Below, in pieces: positions 35,011 through 48,700 of a DNA stretch of 64,000 bases. Origin of the DNA: Zychaea mexicana (lineage: Eukaryota > Mucoromycota > Mucoromycetes > Mucorales > Lichtheimiaceae); the NCBI RefSeq assembly GCF_025766255.1, contig NW_026516769.1, positions 62,001 to 126,000 on the forward strand. Reading direction: 5' to 3'. The notes below the pieces were generated by a model. It searched no databases. It was not told where the DNA came from and was given only the letters and a program-made list of their open reading frames with translations. The stretch's first letter is position 1. The number at the start of each line of letters is the position of its first letter. The translations under genes were made by a program, and so were the position numbers.

Positions 35011-35972
35011 ACCACCACAGCAAAAAATCAGGACTCAGTGTAATGCCTACCTTTTATAGTATTTTGGTGTCACACATTTGCATACAATAAAATCATACCC
35101 ATTACTCAAATTATAGAAAAAAAAGGAAATATGCACAACAGTCATGTATCCTAAAGGACACATTTAGCGACTATTAGATGCATACCCTGACCTTTTACGC
35201 TTTCTTTTGTATGCGGCTGTTGCTGTTGAGTGGACAAGGATGATGAAGGAGGTTTGGGCGAGAATGGAGAAAGGAGAGGTGGTCGAGGTAGAGGAAATAT
35301 CAGCAGTGGTAATGGCAGTGGTAGGAGAGGTAGTAGTAATAGTGGTGGGGATGGCGAAGGAAATGGAAGACCAGGACGCGACAGCAACGTGACTATACAA
35401 GCAGACAGTACCTTAAAAACTAGTATAAAAACCCTGACGTGATATGCTGTCTTTTGTGATCTCTTGATCTCTTATACGACTATTTACAAAGAAAAGAGCA
35501 TTCAGAATGGATGTCTGGTCACAAGTTATACACTAACGCACTGCTGTCCCAAAGTAGAATGACGGCCGCTGACTTTTCAGGTGCTAAGCTCTCAACATGG
35601 AATATTCCGAAAAAATGAAACGCACAGATAACAATGACAACATATAATTGACGATGCGTCGTTGATTCATATAAATACCCTATGACAATATACTTTCAAT
35701 AAATCCACACATATATATACATACTCGAACTTATATATTCAAGTACCTTTTTTTTCAACCGTTTCATTCACCATTTTTCCTACTCAAGTATCATCTTTAC
35801 ACGTTGGAATTCGCATATGTTCCTTTGTGGCTCAGAAATTAAGGATATAATACAAACAAAATTATATGTTGATGAGCATTGCCATATCAATCATAGAGGC
35901 AACAGCAGCTATTGTTTGTTTTATTTACCGCTAAATATATGTATAGATGAGAAACGTATGATCTGCCAATAG
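35011..35972. other. Intergenic, partly purine-rich
   Basis: A G/A-rich tract at about 35225-35390 gives a Gly/Arg-rich ORF (35230-35442) that looks like low-complexity sequence rather than a gene. The rest is AT-rich with nothing recognisable. Confidence 0.45.
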
Positions 35973-36186
35973 GTTGTGACAGTTCCGTCCATGATGATAC
36001 ATAAACAACGCATTTGTCAGTTCGAGTAGTGTCATATGCCAAATCTTTCAAAGGGAAAAAAGGGTGCAGGGACATGAAAAAGGCAAAATGACTGACTTGA
36101 TGATGGACTGTCAACATTTCCAATGACATTCTGGCAACGATCAAAGAAGATAACGCAGGGACAAAAGCTTCTCAAACTCAGCGATA
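35973..36186 (+). repeat. Dispersed repeat, copy 1
   Basis: Shares about 210 bp with 62649-62872 in the same orientation: blocks such as GTTGTGACAGTTC, TACATAAAC.GCGCATTTGTC, GTGTCATATGC, GCAGGGAC, CAAAATGACTGAC.TGATGATGG, TTCTGGCAACG and AGAAGATAACGCA occur in the same order with substitutions and small indels. There is no coding capacity; it is probably a relic of a mobile or non-autonomous element. Confidence 0.7.
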
Positions 36187-37804
36187 CATAATAACAGAAA
36201 TAGTGTCCATGATGATTAGAATAGCACTCGGGAAAAGACTTATCCGGGTAGACATTAACGTGCCTTACTAGCCAGGATCGATTTGCATCACTATGTCGAT
36301 GAAACAGACCGAGGGTACTAAATATTGTTTCGTAGTCCCGTTGTCACCACATCTGTATCATTGTGTTTTGTGTTTTGATGCACGTTAAAATCTGCTCACA
36401 TAACAATTTACTTGACGGCGGTTAGTAACAACTCATGCACCACCAATGATGCCATTTTATTCTACTTGACGGCACATTGTTATGTAAGTAACAAGAAATA
36501 ACAGCAATGTTATCGGTTCAACAAACCATATCATACACCGGCGATTGCACTAAGCGTTGTAGATGTTGTACATACTCTTCGGACTTGTGGTAAATCGAAA
36601 TAAACAAAGACAATAAGTCGTTTGAGAATGGATTATATTCAAAAGATTAAACAAAGTACAATATCAGCTATAGAAACTATCTTCTTTTATATCTAACTTT
36701 CAAACATTGTTTGAGAACCCGGTCTTAACGGAGAAACAGATCTGAAGGTGGAAAGCTTATCAACTTCTTTGTCAGCAAGGACCTTAGTGGTGCTTTGCTG
36801 TAAGAACGAATAAAAAAGTTTTATGATGGTTTGAGATGTGTTCTTGGACGGTTGTTTCATACTTGGTTTCTTTACTGAGTTATATGAAGGATTCACATTT
36901 CAATCCAGCTAGGTGCATATGCGCAACCGTGTCCCTTATTGGATCCCGGTGTGGTAAAGAGAAACCTTCTATCAAGACATCTGTCTGTACCGGATCTTAG
37001 TTTACCACAGGCCTGATGAAATATAGAAATTTCCGAGGCGAGGCAAGGGGAACTATGTAAAAATAAAGCGGAGCCATCCATATTAGTTTTACTTGAATAA
37101 TAGTAGAAGGGGTCACTAGTAGTATAATCAGCTATGCTATAATACTTTCAAGATCGAGCACTACCAAAATGAAAGGCTATTTGATTAGTAATGCTCTGTT
37201 TGTTTGTAGAACAGTGACAGCCGGCTTCTGGTCCGGTCGGCGTCATTTTAAACGCCATTTTCGTATCTTCTCGCCTCAATGGCTAGATTGCCACACTCAG
37301 ATCAACAATTGCTGCCCTGGGTCCTGCTGATTATTAATCAATCCACTGTAATCCGATTATTAATCAATCCATTGCAATTTTAAAACGAACACAAAACTTG
37401 ATCACCACGCTTTAAGGTGACAGTTCCCTGATGTTTAGATAATTTATAGAAGCTGAAAAGAATATAGATGATTGTAGCTTTCATAGATGCTATTATCAAA
37501 GCAAAGTATTTCCTTAATCAAAAGCGGATCTGTGGGGAGCGAGGTAGATCAGAGAAAGGCGAAAAATTTTGACAACAGCCTCCAAAGCGTGCATTTGTCA
37601 GCAAACGGGGTTTGATTCATAATACTAAGTATGGAACACAAATTATGGCGTGCCCGGCTGAGCTATAGACACACATATATAAAGTGGCGAAAAAAAGAAA
37701 CCCTCTCCTTCGACATATCTGTATATATCCTACTCCTAGATTCAATAGACTTCTTTCACAGCATCAAATCAGAGCTAAAATAATACCATCATCATCTCAG
37801 CATT
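36187..37804. other. Gene-poor interval upstream of the ABC transporter
   Basis: 1.6 kb. A 26-bp tandem duplication lies at 37329-37380. The last few hundred bases form the promoter and leader of the transporter, with TATATAAAG at about 37676-37684. A minus-strand ORF at 36896-36693 is unsupported. Confidence 0.45.
37329..37380. repeat. 26-bp tandem duplication
   Basis: GATTATTAATCAATCCACTG plus six more bases occurs twice head to tail (37329-37354 and 37355-37380) with a few differences in the second copy. Confidence 0.8.
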
Positions 37805-40800
37805 ATGGACAATACAAATCATCAACCGAACAGTATCTTACCAGCACGACCAGGATCAGATGCAACGCTCAATCAAGAAGGATTCGTTCATAATGAAACG
37901 TACGGCGAGCCAAATGCAAATACAGTCGACGTTGAAGGTAGCCTTAGTTTGTTATGATCATCATCTGTTACTAAAGTGATCAAAAAAGCTCTCAAGCTTT
38001 ATCTGAAAATATGCACATAACTGACACTAAATCAAATTGTTTCTTGTTGATGAAGCGGCCATTGAAGAATTTCATGAAATGAAACGCGAGCTTTCGCGGA
38101 TCAGCCGGCATTCGAACCTGACAACTCTCGACAAAGCTGGAGAAGAAGGTCGCGTGTCAGAAGAAGAATTTGATCTAAACCGATTTTTACAAGGCATGTC
38201 TTACGAAGACACGAAAGCCGGCAAAAAGCCAAAACATCTTGGCCTGGTATTCAAAAACTTGGCAGTAGAGGTAATATCTAGCATGTCACATCAGAAATAC
38301 GTACTCATGTGTTGTATAGTGCTGATTCATTCCTTTGATACTAACAAATTCTTTATTGCTATAGGGAGTTGGCGCCGACGCACACACAATTCTGAACGTA
38401 ATCACTGGTCTTTTAAGCCTGGTACAACCGTGGAAGCTCTTCAATTTTGGACTTGGCGGAAGTACCAAAACAATCTTGCATCCACTATCTGGATTTGTAA
38501 AAGACGGCGAAATGCTGTTAGTCCTTGGTCGTCCCGGTGCAGGCACCACCACATTACTCAAGGTTCTGGCCAACATGCGTTCCGGATATAAGAATATCAA
38601 GGGTGATGTCAGCTATGGTGGTATTGATTCTGCAACATTCGCGAAGCATTATCGCGGCCAAGTTATTTATAACGAAGAAGAAGATCAACATTATCCAACG
38701 TAAGTTCCACACTTCTTTCTGCTGTAATTCCCTTGAGCAGTATTTTACAAAGTTGATCAAAACTAACAGGCTTTTTTCCATGAAAAATCGATATTCTGTA
38801 GGTTGACTACCAAGGAAACGCTTCAATTCGCTCTGCGCACCAAAACGCCTGGCAACCGATTACCCGACGAAACAAAAGAAGTGTTTGTAAACAAATTGAT
38901 CTACATGCTGGGCAACATGCTCGGCCTTTCCAAGAAAATGGATACCCTTGTTGGTGACAGTGTTGTGCGAGGCCTTTCGGGAGGCGAGCGAAAACGACTT
39001 TCAATCGCTGAAGCCATGACAACGCAAAGCTCTATCAACTTATGGGACGGCGCAACACGAGGCCTTGATGCCGTATCAGCCCTTGATTACGTCCGTTCAC
39101 TTCGCGTTATGACAGACGTATCTCGCAACACAACGGTATCCACACTTTACCAGGCTTCCAGTAGCATGTTTGCACTTTATGACAAGGTCCTCGTGCTGGA
39201 CAGTGGCTATTGTGTTTATTTTGGTCCCGTCGAGCTGGCAAAGGATTACTTTGAATCCCTTGGTTTTTACAGGTCTCCACGCAAGTCGATTCCTGATTTT
39301 CTCACTGGCATTTCCAACCCATTGGAACGCGAGATCAAGCCAGGGTTTACAGCACCTGAATCTGCCGCCGAGCTGCACCAGCGATACGTCGAATCGGACA
39401 TTTACAAGGAAATGATGAAAGAGCTTGCAGCATATGAAGATCAAGTCCTTGAAGAAAAACCTTCCGATTTATTCAAGAAAGCCGTTTATGAAGAACATCA
39501 AAAGCTCGCACCCAAGAAGGATCCTTACACGGTCTCTTTTTATCAACAGGTCAAAGCATTGACTATTCGCAATTTTCAGCTTTTGTCGAGAAGTCACGAG
39601 TCGCTTATTTCTCGCTATGGTACTGTTCTCATCATTGCATTCTTACTTGGCTCTTGCTTCTACAAAATGCCGCTAAATGCCGAGGGTGCTGTTTCTCGGG
39701 CTGGTGCCATTTGCTTCACCATAATTAATATCGGGTTTATCTCGCACAGCGAGTTGGTCAATATCATGCTTGGTCGTCCTATTTTGGAGAAACACAAGCA
39801 CTATGCCATGTATCGCCCTGCTGCCTACTACCTCTCACAAGTTGTCGTCGATCTCCCATTAATCATCGCTCAAGGTTTGCCTTTTTATATTTGATTGATG
39901 TTTACAGCGTTGCTCATTATAGCTTTACTAACAATGGAGGTATGCTTTTCTTTTTTAGTAATTCTATATCAATTAATTACCTATTTCTTGATGGGTCTCC
40001 AGCTAAATGCCGGAAGATTCTTTACCTTTTTCCTCGTCCTGGTGGTTATGTCTCTTGCAATGAACGGCTTTTTCCGTTTCTTTGGGTTGCTCACCAATAC
40101 CTTTATGCTCGCCAATCTTGTTGCCTGCGTCATGTTTATTTACGCGTTTCTCTACATGGGTTACTACATTTATTATAATGCTATGCATCCATGGTTCTTC
40201 TGGTACGTACAACTCTTATGTCGCTGTTATAATACTCAGTTACTTCTATCTTGGTGGAAGACAGCACAACTAATGGCAAAGAACGAAAATCTACCATAAC
40301 ATTTAATAAATTAGGATTCACTGGATTTATCCATTGGCATACGCATATAAAGCTCTAATTATCAATGAAATGGGTGGCCAAGTCTATGCATGCGATGGTC
40401 CCGGAAGTACTGTACCCTATGGCGCTGGTTATGACGACTGGTCGCACATGATCTGCTCCATGAGCGGTGGTAAACCTGGTGAAAGCTTTGTACTTGGTGA
40501 CGACTATCTGCGAAGTGTACTTGGCATTGAGCCGACATGGCTGTGGTCGGTCAATATTGTTATGTTGATTGTCTGGTTCTTGTTCTTCACCGGTATCAAT
40601 ATCCTTTTGATCGAAAAATTCCAACTCGGCAGCAGCGGATCATCAACCAAGCTCTATCTTCCCGGCAAGGCACCTAAACCACGAACACCAGAAGAAGAAA
40701 AAGAAAGACTCGAGCGCCAGCTTCAAGTCACTGAAAAGATGGATCAAGTCTCCACCGGCACTACTTTCTCATGGCAGCATATTAACTACACTGTCCCTGT

Positions 40801-42820
40801 CAAGGGAGGCTCATTCCAAATCCTGAACGATGTCTCCGGTATTGTCAAGCCAGGTCATTTGACCGCACTGATGGGCTCTTCTGGTGCGGGTAAAACTACG
40901 CTTCTTGACGTGCTAGCGAAACGCAAGACCATTGGCAAGGTTGAAGGCCGTACATATTTGAACAGTGAGGTGCTCATGAGCGATTTCGAGCGGATCACCG
41001 GTTATGTCGAACAAATGGACGTACACCAGCCGGCTGACACAGTCCGTGAAGCCATGCGATTTTCAGCATACTTGCGTCAAGATCCTAGCGTACCCAAGAG
41101 CGAAAAGGATATTTACGTCGAGCAAATCATCCAACTGCTGGAAATGGAAGACATTGCTGACGCCCAGGTCGGAGATCCATCCACCGGCAACGGTATCTCG
41201 ATAGAAGAGCGAAAGCGTCTGACGATTGCCATGGAACTGGTCGCCAAACCCAAGTTGATCTTTTTGGATGAGCCTACGTCTGGTTTGGATTCTCAGAGCT
41301 CGTACAACATTATCCGCTTTTTGCGCAAGCTCGCTGATGCCGGCTGGCCTGTCGTGTGCACGATCCATCAGCCTTCTGCTATTTTGTTCGAATACTTTGA
41401 CCATCTACACTTGCTGGTCCGAGGCGGTCGTACAGCTTACTGTGGTGAAATTGGTCAAGACGCAAAAATAATGATCGACTACTTTGAGTCAAACGGCGGG
41501 CCCAAGTACGCATCGGATGCAAATCCTGCTGAATACATTCTTGACGTGGTTGCTTCCGGAAATGTCTCATCAAAGAACTGGGCCGACGTGTGGGCGAATT
41601 CCGCGAATGCAAAGGCGCTTGAAGAAGAGCTGGAAGCAATTCACAACAACGTCGATAGAAATCCTTCACGCAAGGCTCTGACTTATGCGACTCCTTTCTG
41701 GACTCAACTATACTTGGTGTTCAAGCGTATGAGCCTAGTCTATTGGCGATCTTCTGGATACAACCTTGGTCGGTTCCTCACCATTGCTTCGCTTTCTCTA
41801 TTTATTGGTTTTACTTTCTGGAAGTTGTCGTACTCGTTTACCGATATCCAGTATCGTGTACTTCTTATGTTTGGATCAATGCCATTAGCGTACATGATGG
41901 TAAGTTTTACATTATTATTTTTTGCAAAGGACAGCAAAAAAAATGATTTCTAACTAGCATACAATTGCTGTACATGATTAGATCACAATGGGTCAACCTA
42001 AGTTTATGGGAGAACGTGTTTTCTTCAGACGTGAGTACGCAAGCCGGTTCTACGGTTGGGTGCCATATGCTATATCAGCCATCCTTGTCGAGATCCCGTA
42101 TATCTGTTTCCTTTGCTTGTTGTTTATGGTCGGTATCTATTGGACTGTTGGCCTTACTGAAACCGCCGAGGCATCCGGTTACTACTATTTAATGGTGGTT
42201 CTCTTTGTCCTATGGGCCGTTACATTCGGCTTTATTCTCGGCGGTCTTACAGAAAACCCATATATTGCAGCTGTTCTGACGCCACTGGCATTCACCACGG
42301 TCTTTATGTTTGCCGGTGTACTCCAAACACAATTCGCGCTTCCTCGATTTTGGAGTGCATGGATGTATTGGCTTGGTACGTACACATAGTAAAACAACAA
42401 CAACAACAGTACATTGATTCTCTTTGCAATATGTATACTAACAGCAACACAAACTTTTTCTTTTGTTTAGTTCCATTCCATTATGTAGTTGAAGGGCTTA
42501 TAGTCAATGAGCTAGAAACTCTTCCAATCGAACCCAGCAGTAACGATCTTCTCAAGTTCACCCCACCAGGTAACCAAACTTGTGGTGAATATATGGCGAG
42601 CTTTTTCTCATCCGGTGGCTCTGGCTACCTGGTTGATCCAAGCAGCACTACTCTATGCGAGTACAGCACCTATTCCACAGCAAAAGAATTCTACACTACT
42701 ACTTATGGCTGGGATGCATCCCATAAATGGCAAAACATTGGCATTGTCTGCATCTTTTGTGTATTCAATGTGCTTGTGTGCGCTGCTCTTATCTACTGGA
42801 GACGAAAAGCTAGACGTTAA
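37805..42820 (+). CDS. PDR-type (ABCG) full-size ABC transporter
   Basis: Exons 37805..37937, 38056..38270, 38365..38699, 38802..39874, 39959..40202, 40315..41899, 41982..42375 and 42471..42820 give 1442 aa, the normal size. Order is NBD1-TMD1-NBD2-TMD2. NBD1 has the degenerate Walker A of this family (GRPGAGTTTLLK, Thr in place of Lys), signature VRGLSGGERKR and Walker B region LWDGATRGLDA. NBD2 has a canonical Walker A (GSSGAGKTTLLD) but a degenerate signature (GISIEERKRLTIA), so one of the two ATP sites is non-catalytic, as in Pdr5/Cdr1. Such pumps export azoles and other amphipathic compounds at the plasma membrane. Intron 4 (39875-39957) contains an exact TACTAAC branch site; removing it yields DLPLIIAQVILYQLITYF, matching the family. 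Confidence 0.95.
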
Positions 42821-43057
42821 CTTATGCCCTGCATCATCATCATTGTCCCACAATATTTGTACATAGCATACACTTTATATTTGTATATTTTTTCCATTAA
42901 TTAATAGTAAACATAAACAGGAAAGCAAACATATGTGATAGTTAAATCCAAATGCAATGATGATGTGATGCTGATTCTATTAACTCTTCTTTAAAAAATT
43001 ACATTACACTGAAAGTAAGAGTTCATATATGTACATTAAGTAGACCTTTATCCTTTC

Positions 43058-44431
43058 TTAAACTTTTTCCTCGCTGTCGACCATTTCTTCATCCTTGGTT
43101 TCAACAACGACCGTTTCCATCAAATCATCTGCACCGGAAGGCTCAACATTGTTTTCAATGGCAGGTAAGAACGTGGCAAACGTCAAATAGCTGGTATGAC
43201 CACGCGTATCAACTGGCGTCTTCGATACCAACATGGTCGAAATTGTCTCTGATAATTCGATTTCTGACACCTTTTCAGAAGCTCCTTCTTCTCCATCTTC
43301 CAGCGGTCGCTTTCTACTATTTAGTCGTTTCCGTCGTGCTGCTTGAATTGCTTCTGCAAAGTCAACTTTCTTGATTGGGCTTACGTCGTGACTTCGAACC
43401 AAACATTCGTACATTGTGATCTCTTTAAAAAACCAACAACATGGAATTCGTACATCATTAGTTTGAAAGAAAACTTCGTTTCAACCTCTTCTCAATATCA
43501 GTATATCGTCACTTACCAACAAATCCGTTTTCGTTCAGTGCCTCTACAGATTTGGCTACTTGTTCGATACATGGACTGAATGTACAGATTTTTCCTGTTC
43601 GATGCTGCAGGAATGAAGCCTTGGCTGAGGCAATAGCTTCCCATGGTGCGGGTAGATCCAAAAACACGGCGTTCACTGCGTTGGTCATACCGAATCCGTC
43701 TTTGCAAACATCGCGTTGTTGGATCTGGACAATCTCGCCAAGTCCATGGTCAGTGAACTCTTTAGCTGCTACAGCTGTACGTTCGGCGTGGTATTCAAAG
43801 GTGTATAATTTGCCAGTAGGTGCAATTGTGCGTGCAATTGAGTGTGAGAAAGATCCACTGCCCGTGCCTGTGAATGATATATGCAAGTTTAGTACATGTA
43901 CTTTAATGCCTATTTAATCTTTAATGTTGGATATGATTTTTTACCTGATTCAATGACATGCGAGCCGGGCTTCATGTCCAGGTATGTAGAAATAAACGAA
44001 ATATCGGCAATGTACAAGATCTGTGTTCGATGGGGGAGACACAGCGTCCAGAGTTCAGGAGTTGGATGTAACAAGTAGATGAATCCTCTTTGGGTCGTCG
44101 ATATCATCTTCATATAGCATCGTTAATATCAAATATTGTCCCAATCTTCCGTTCACTGAGTGGTTTACCTTGGAACCAAATTCTTTTCCAATCATATCAT
44201 CATGTTTAAATACACCATATCGGTTTCTAACTTCCTCGCCTTTCTTGACGAAAATGGAGAGCATATTGTCTCGTGTCTACTCGGTACATGAACGCAATGA
44301 TATTGAATTAGTTTTGTTTGTGCCGCAATCATGTCAATATTGATCAGTGTAGGTATGTTGGGCTACTTTACCACGTAGACAAAGACGAGATCGCCTTCTT
44401 CAATGTGTGTTTTCCAGCCGGTAAAACCCAT
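43058..44431 (-). CDS. TRM61: tRNA (adenine-58-N1)-methyltransferase catalytic subunit TRM61
   Basis: Exons 44431..44372, 44276..44169, 44107..43945, 43867..43517 and 43422..43058 give 348 aa. It methylates A58 of tRNAs with the partner Trm6. The N-terminal part has GDLVFVYV and IGKEFGSK; FIYLLHPTPELWTLCLPHRT leads into the Rossmann fold; the SAM site is VIESGTGSGSFSHSIA, the acidic turn FEYHAERT, and the catalytic-side motif VFLDLPAPWEAI. The C-terminal tail has a basic stretch (ARRKRLNSRKRP) and then acidic residues. It shares a 202-bp divergent promoter with the kinetochore-like gene. Confidence 0.93.
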
Positions 44432-44633
44432 TCTTTCTTTTGATCGATCCGAGTTTTAAGAGAAGGCGGGAACAAAAAAATAAGGAAAATGATATGCAGC
44501 AAAATGCAAGAATGCTGGTGGCTTGCTGTATTACGGGCGCACACACACAATCATCCCAGAAAGCGGAAGTTAGTGCCCTTCTGTCCACTCCCTCCGCTCC
44601 ACCTCTTTTTTACGTTTGTTCGGGTTTGCACCT
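44432..44633. promoter_or_regulatory. Divergent promoter between TRM61 and the NSL1-like gene
   Basis: Only 202 bp separate the two ATGs. No TATA box is obvious. Inferred from geometry. Confidence 0.45.
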
Positions 44634-45533
44634 ATGCAGAATTCGAAGATCAAACTAAAGAAGCAAGAAGATTTCTATAATGCGTTAACGGGTGTGAAAG
44701 AAACGAGCGACCAGCTCGTAGAGGACAGTTGCAAATACGAGGACAGTGAAGTTGGAGATCTCGTCCGAGAGCAAATGGACAACGTAAATGGATTCTTCCT
44801 TTTTTATCGTACAATTTAGCTCTTCTTCTCGCGTAAAAGAAAACTTATATGAGAGACGGCATATATAGTTCTTTAAGGAACTAGCGACAATCGCAAGTGG
44901 CAATGTTTATCTAACTGATGACGAGCCGATTGACTTGAGACCGTTTGAAACAGGTAACACAACTTGCATACAGGATACGAACACCTATATGCTCACGCGC
45001 TCATATTTGTTGCTACAACACAACGATGCACAGAACCGCTCGATCAGCGACTCGAAGACGAAGCACTTGAAATGGAAAAACAGATGCGACAAGCGCTTGA
45101 CAATGTCGTTGGTCAACGACGAAACATTCTCGGACAACTGCAACCACTGGCCAAAGAAGTCGTTTCGCATAAAGCGTCGATCGATCGAGTAGTATTTGCA
45201 AGTGATCAAAACGAAGAGGAGGGTAGCAGAACAATACAAGGTTTGATTGAAAGCATATTCTCAATGATTAGAGGAGGAGAGAATGATTGACAGCTTGTAA
45301 TATTGGCGTCATTGTTGGATAGACAACGAAGAGCAGACGGTGGCGGACCGTGATACCATGCTAAAAGAATACCAAGATGCATTGAAAATGCTTCCCTATC
45401 TCGAAAAGGTAAAAGCACTGCTTCACTTCGCCATTCGATAGCTATACTGACAATGATGGCACAGGCACTTGTGGAAACCAAGATGGAGACTGAACAGCTG
45501 AACGATGTTCTCAAGGCAGGAAAGCATCTTTGA
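44634..45533 (+). CDS. Kinetochore protein NSL1/Mis14-like
   Basis: Exons 44634..44783, 44869..44953, 44974..45240, 45323..45408 and 45465..45533 give 218 aa, close to fission yeast Mis14. The segment EPLDQRLEDEALEMEKQMRQ followed by a long heptad-rich helix resembles the Mis14/NSL1 pattern, in which EP-x-D-x2-L precedes the coiled coil of the MIND/Mis12 complex. The N-terminus is Lys-rich and the C-terminus is also helical (ALKMLPYLEK, KMETEQLNDVLKAG). Similarity is weak by eye, and another small coiled-coil protein is possible. The second intron (44954-44973) would be only 20 nt, shorter than normal, so that border needs care: the exon may start elsewhere. Confidence 0.45.
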
Positions 45534-45730
45534 TGAAATACGATATTCATACATAGCAGCAAAACAATGCATCTTCCCTACATAAAAAGAATGAATTGCG
45601 TGTAACACATCAAATTGCTTGTCATACCGATGGGGTCCTATTAGTGTCACTTTTTACGGTTTTCTTTTTTCTCACTCTTTTTTCTCTCACTCTCTGCTTT
45701 GTCGTAATCACCTTCACTCGGGACGCAATC

Positions 45731-48700
45731 ATGACAATGTCAAATGCAAACACTGAATCACAACAGCAAGACACGCCGCCTGTCATGAATGAGCGCAAGA
45801 CGGGTTGGCGGGCTATCCAAATCAAGCGGGGTGACAATAATGCTGTTCCTGGAAATAACAGCAAGAAAAAGTCAGAACCAGAGCCTCAACCTACATCGTC
45901 GTCGTCACAGGAAGATAATAAGAAAGAATTGACTACGACTGCTAACGATTATGAACAGCAGCAACAGCAGAAAAAAGAGGAGAAAGGGGAGGAAGAGGGA
46001 GAGGAAGAACCACCGAGTAACAATAACGAACTTTCGATGGTACTAAGCGCGCTTCGAGGAACCGTTGCGTCGCAAAAAGCTACAGCAGCAACACGTGAAA
46101 ATCCGTCGCCGCTCACTTTAGCACCTGTTGGACAACAACAACAACAACAACACCCCATAGCAGCAACAGAAGAACCGACAACACCGCAACCGACAACGAC
46201 GACGTCAACGACGAGAAACGCGCGTGTGGATAAAATTATTGCTGCTGCCGAAGCAGCTAGAGACGAAGCTGAAAACAAAGAGTATCGCATGCTCGATCAG
46301 ATCGACACGGCTGCTTCTAATGCTTTCGTCGACGACAGTGACAGCGACGACGATAACGATGGTAACAAAAAGAAAGAAGGGATCCATGCAGACAGTGAGC
46401 CCACAACGCCTGTGCCCGCATGTTTCAGTCCTCAACAAGAACTGACAAAGATGGAGAAACGTCGCATTGAATTGCCAGCAGACAATAACATGGCGGACTA
46501 TGTGACACCACCCACACCTGGTACACCGCCACCATCCGATCCAGCGTACAGTGAGCAGCTTCGACGGGATTCATCGACATCACCACCAGCACCGGCAACA
46601 CCGACTGAATCGGAGGGCCCCGTCATCAAGGCAAATACGCTAAGTCCACGTGAGCAAGAGAAAGAAGGTAATAACAATAGAGTACATTTATTTCTGAGTA
46701 TGTGTGGGGTAAACTGACTTTCTTTCTTGGCGGAGATGCTCAGATCAAGCTATGCTGGAAGGCATGGAAGCGTTTTTCAATAATCGATTCGCAGAGGCTG
46801 AAACTGCCTTTCGCTTTAAGGCTGACGAGTGAGTTCCTAATTCTTCTTTGATTAAAAGACAAAAAATGTTATCTGATATAATATGTGTATTAGGGATCCA
46901 CTGTATTCACTAGGCTTGGGTTCTATGGCATTTATTAAGGCGCTTTCGGTAAGATTAGCAATTGAACAAAAGTGTGTGTGTGAGAGAGAGAGAGAGAGAC
47001 TCAACTCCGTTTATTGCTACGACAGACATCCGATCCAGAGAATGCTCAAAAGGCTATTGCACAACTGACGGCAACGTATGAATTCGCAAATGGTCAGATC
47101 ATGGCAGCTTCTGCCAAGAAGCCGCTAAAGGACACCGTGTCACACTATTTCACCAATTTGATGGGCAGCAACAACACGGGTCTTCCTACCAACACCCCGC
47201 CATTGCCCTCAGAAACACTCAAGGGTCGTCCGCTGTTTATTCCCAACGGTGCACTTCGTGCCCATGTCGTCAAGGCAGAATGCTGTCTGCTTATGGCTAT
47301 GCTGTACCTGACTCAGGAGACCGTTGTTGGATACCTGAAAAGCGGATTGAATTTAAGGCGAGGTAATTATAAACTATCGGAAATGATAATGACTCCTTTT
47401 TCCTTTTGTCGCTGACAATTGCTGAGTGATGTATCTACAGCATACAACAGTTATAGCTTGGTATGGCAAGAGTATAAGCGCATGGGCCAAGAATTCAACC
47501 GATACATGGACAAGGATACAATCTCGGCTATCCAGTTTGGGTAAAAGTGATGATGAAAACGTGCATGGAATCGAGGGGTCGTCGTTGTCGTTGGTATGCT
47601 AATGATGACTGGTTGTAGCATCGGGTCCGTGCACATTCTGCTATCCTCCTTACCCGCCAAAATCTTAAAAATTGTGTCAGCGTTCGGATGGAAAGCTGAC
47701 AAGCATCTGGGATTTGCGTTGCTTAAGCTTTGCATGGATGGACAGCGGATTCGGTCACCCCTTGCTTCCATGATGTGAGTTTCTTCCCTACTTGTCGCGT
47801 ACTCCCCTTTTCTTCCCGCGAAAAGCGAGATCTCGATAAGATCACTAACACCCTGCTACATGCAGGCTGCTCTCTTACTATGTCACGCTCATGTCGTATT
47901 GTCCACAAGTGCTGACACGTGACTTGCTTGAGTCATCCATCGAGATTCTGTTGAATGCACAACAAATGTTCCCCAACTCGGCTTTATTCCTTTACTACGC
48001 TGGACGCATTTCTCGGTTATCGCGCAACATCCCCTTATCAACCCAGTCGTTCATGTACACGTATCAAGTCAGCCAGGGTGCTGCATGGGCAGAGCATGGC
48101 ATGGGCTATCTGGCGACGCACGAAACGGCGTTCAATTGTGTGATCGAGCTGGACTGGGCCATTGCAGCGTTACGTACCATGGAACTCCAAGGCAAGCACG
48201 GCTCACCAGCTTTCAACAAGTACTTTTACGGCGCATGTATGGAAATGCTGGGTAACCGTAGCGAGGCCATCTTGGCCTTTGCTGAGGCTACCACGTTATG
48301 CACAACCCACAAAAAGAAGCGAACCCAGATTGAGCAGTTTGTGGAGCATCGTATCAAGTTTTTCGAAAAGAGCGGTTACCAGGACATGGACTATGTATTA
48401 CCCGGATTGGAGATATGTTACTTGTGGAACATATTTTCGTGCATGCAACCACCGCGTTTGGAGGCATGCCTGGAGCAGGTCGAGACGACGCTGGGCGTAA
48501 TCTACAAGCGTGAAAAGAAAGAGTATGAGGTGCGCACACTAGAGTTGATGCCGGATCTGCCACCACCGAACTACTATGATCAGCGTGCAATCCTGTTGCT
48601 GATCAAGGCACATATCCTCAACTGTCTGGGTCAGAGCGCTGACGCGATTGCTCACTTGAACTGGATCGTGGATCACAAGGGTCGTATCACGTACTCGAAA

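Noticed and set aside
35230..35442. Gly/Arg-rich ORF resembling an RGG protein
   Set aside because: Purine-rich low-complexity DNA; no start context, introns or neighbouring domain supports a gene.
36693..36896. Minus-strand ORF of 67 codons with a possible intron
   Set aside because: A spliced 41-residue version can be drawn, but nothing in it resembles a known protein.
39908..39938. Extra ABC transporter exon between two introns (39908-39938)
   Set aside because: It would need introns of 33 and about 20 nt; the single 83-nt intron with a TACTAAC site gives the conserved membrane segment.
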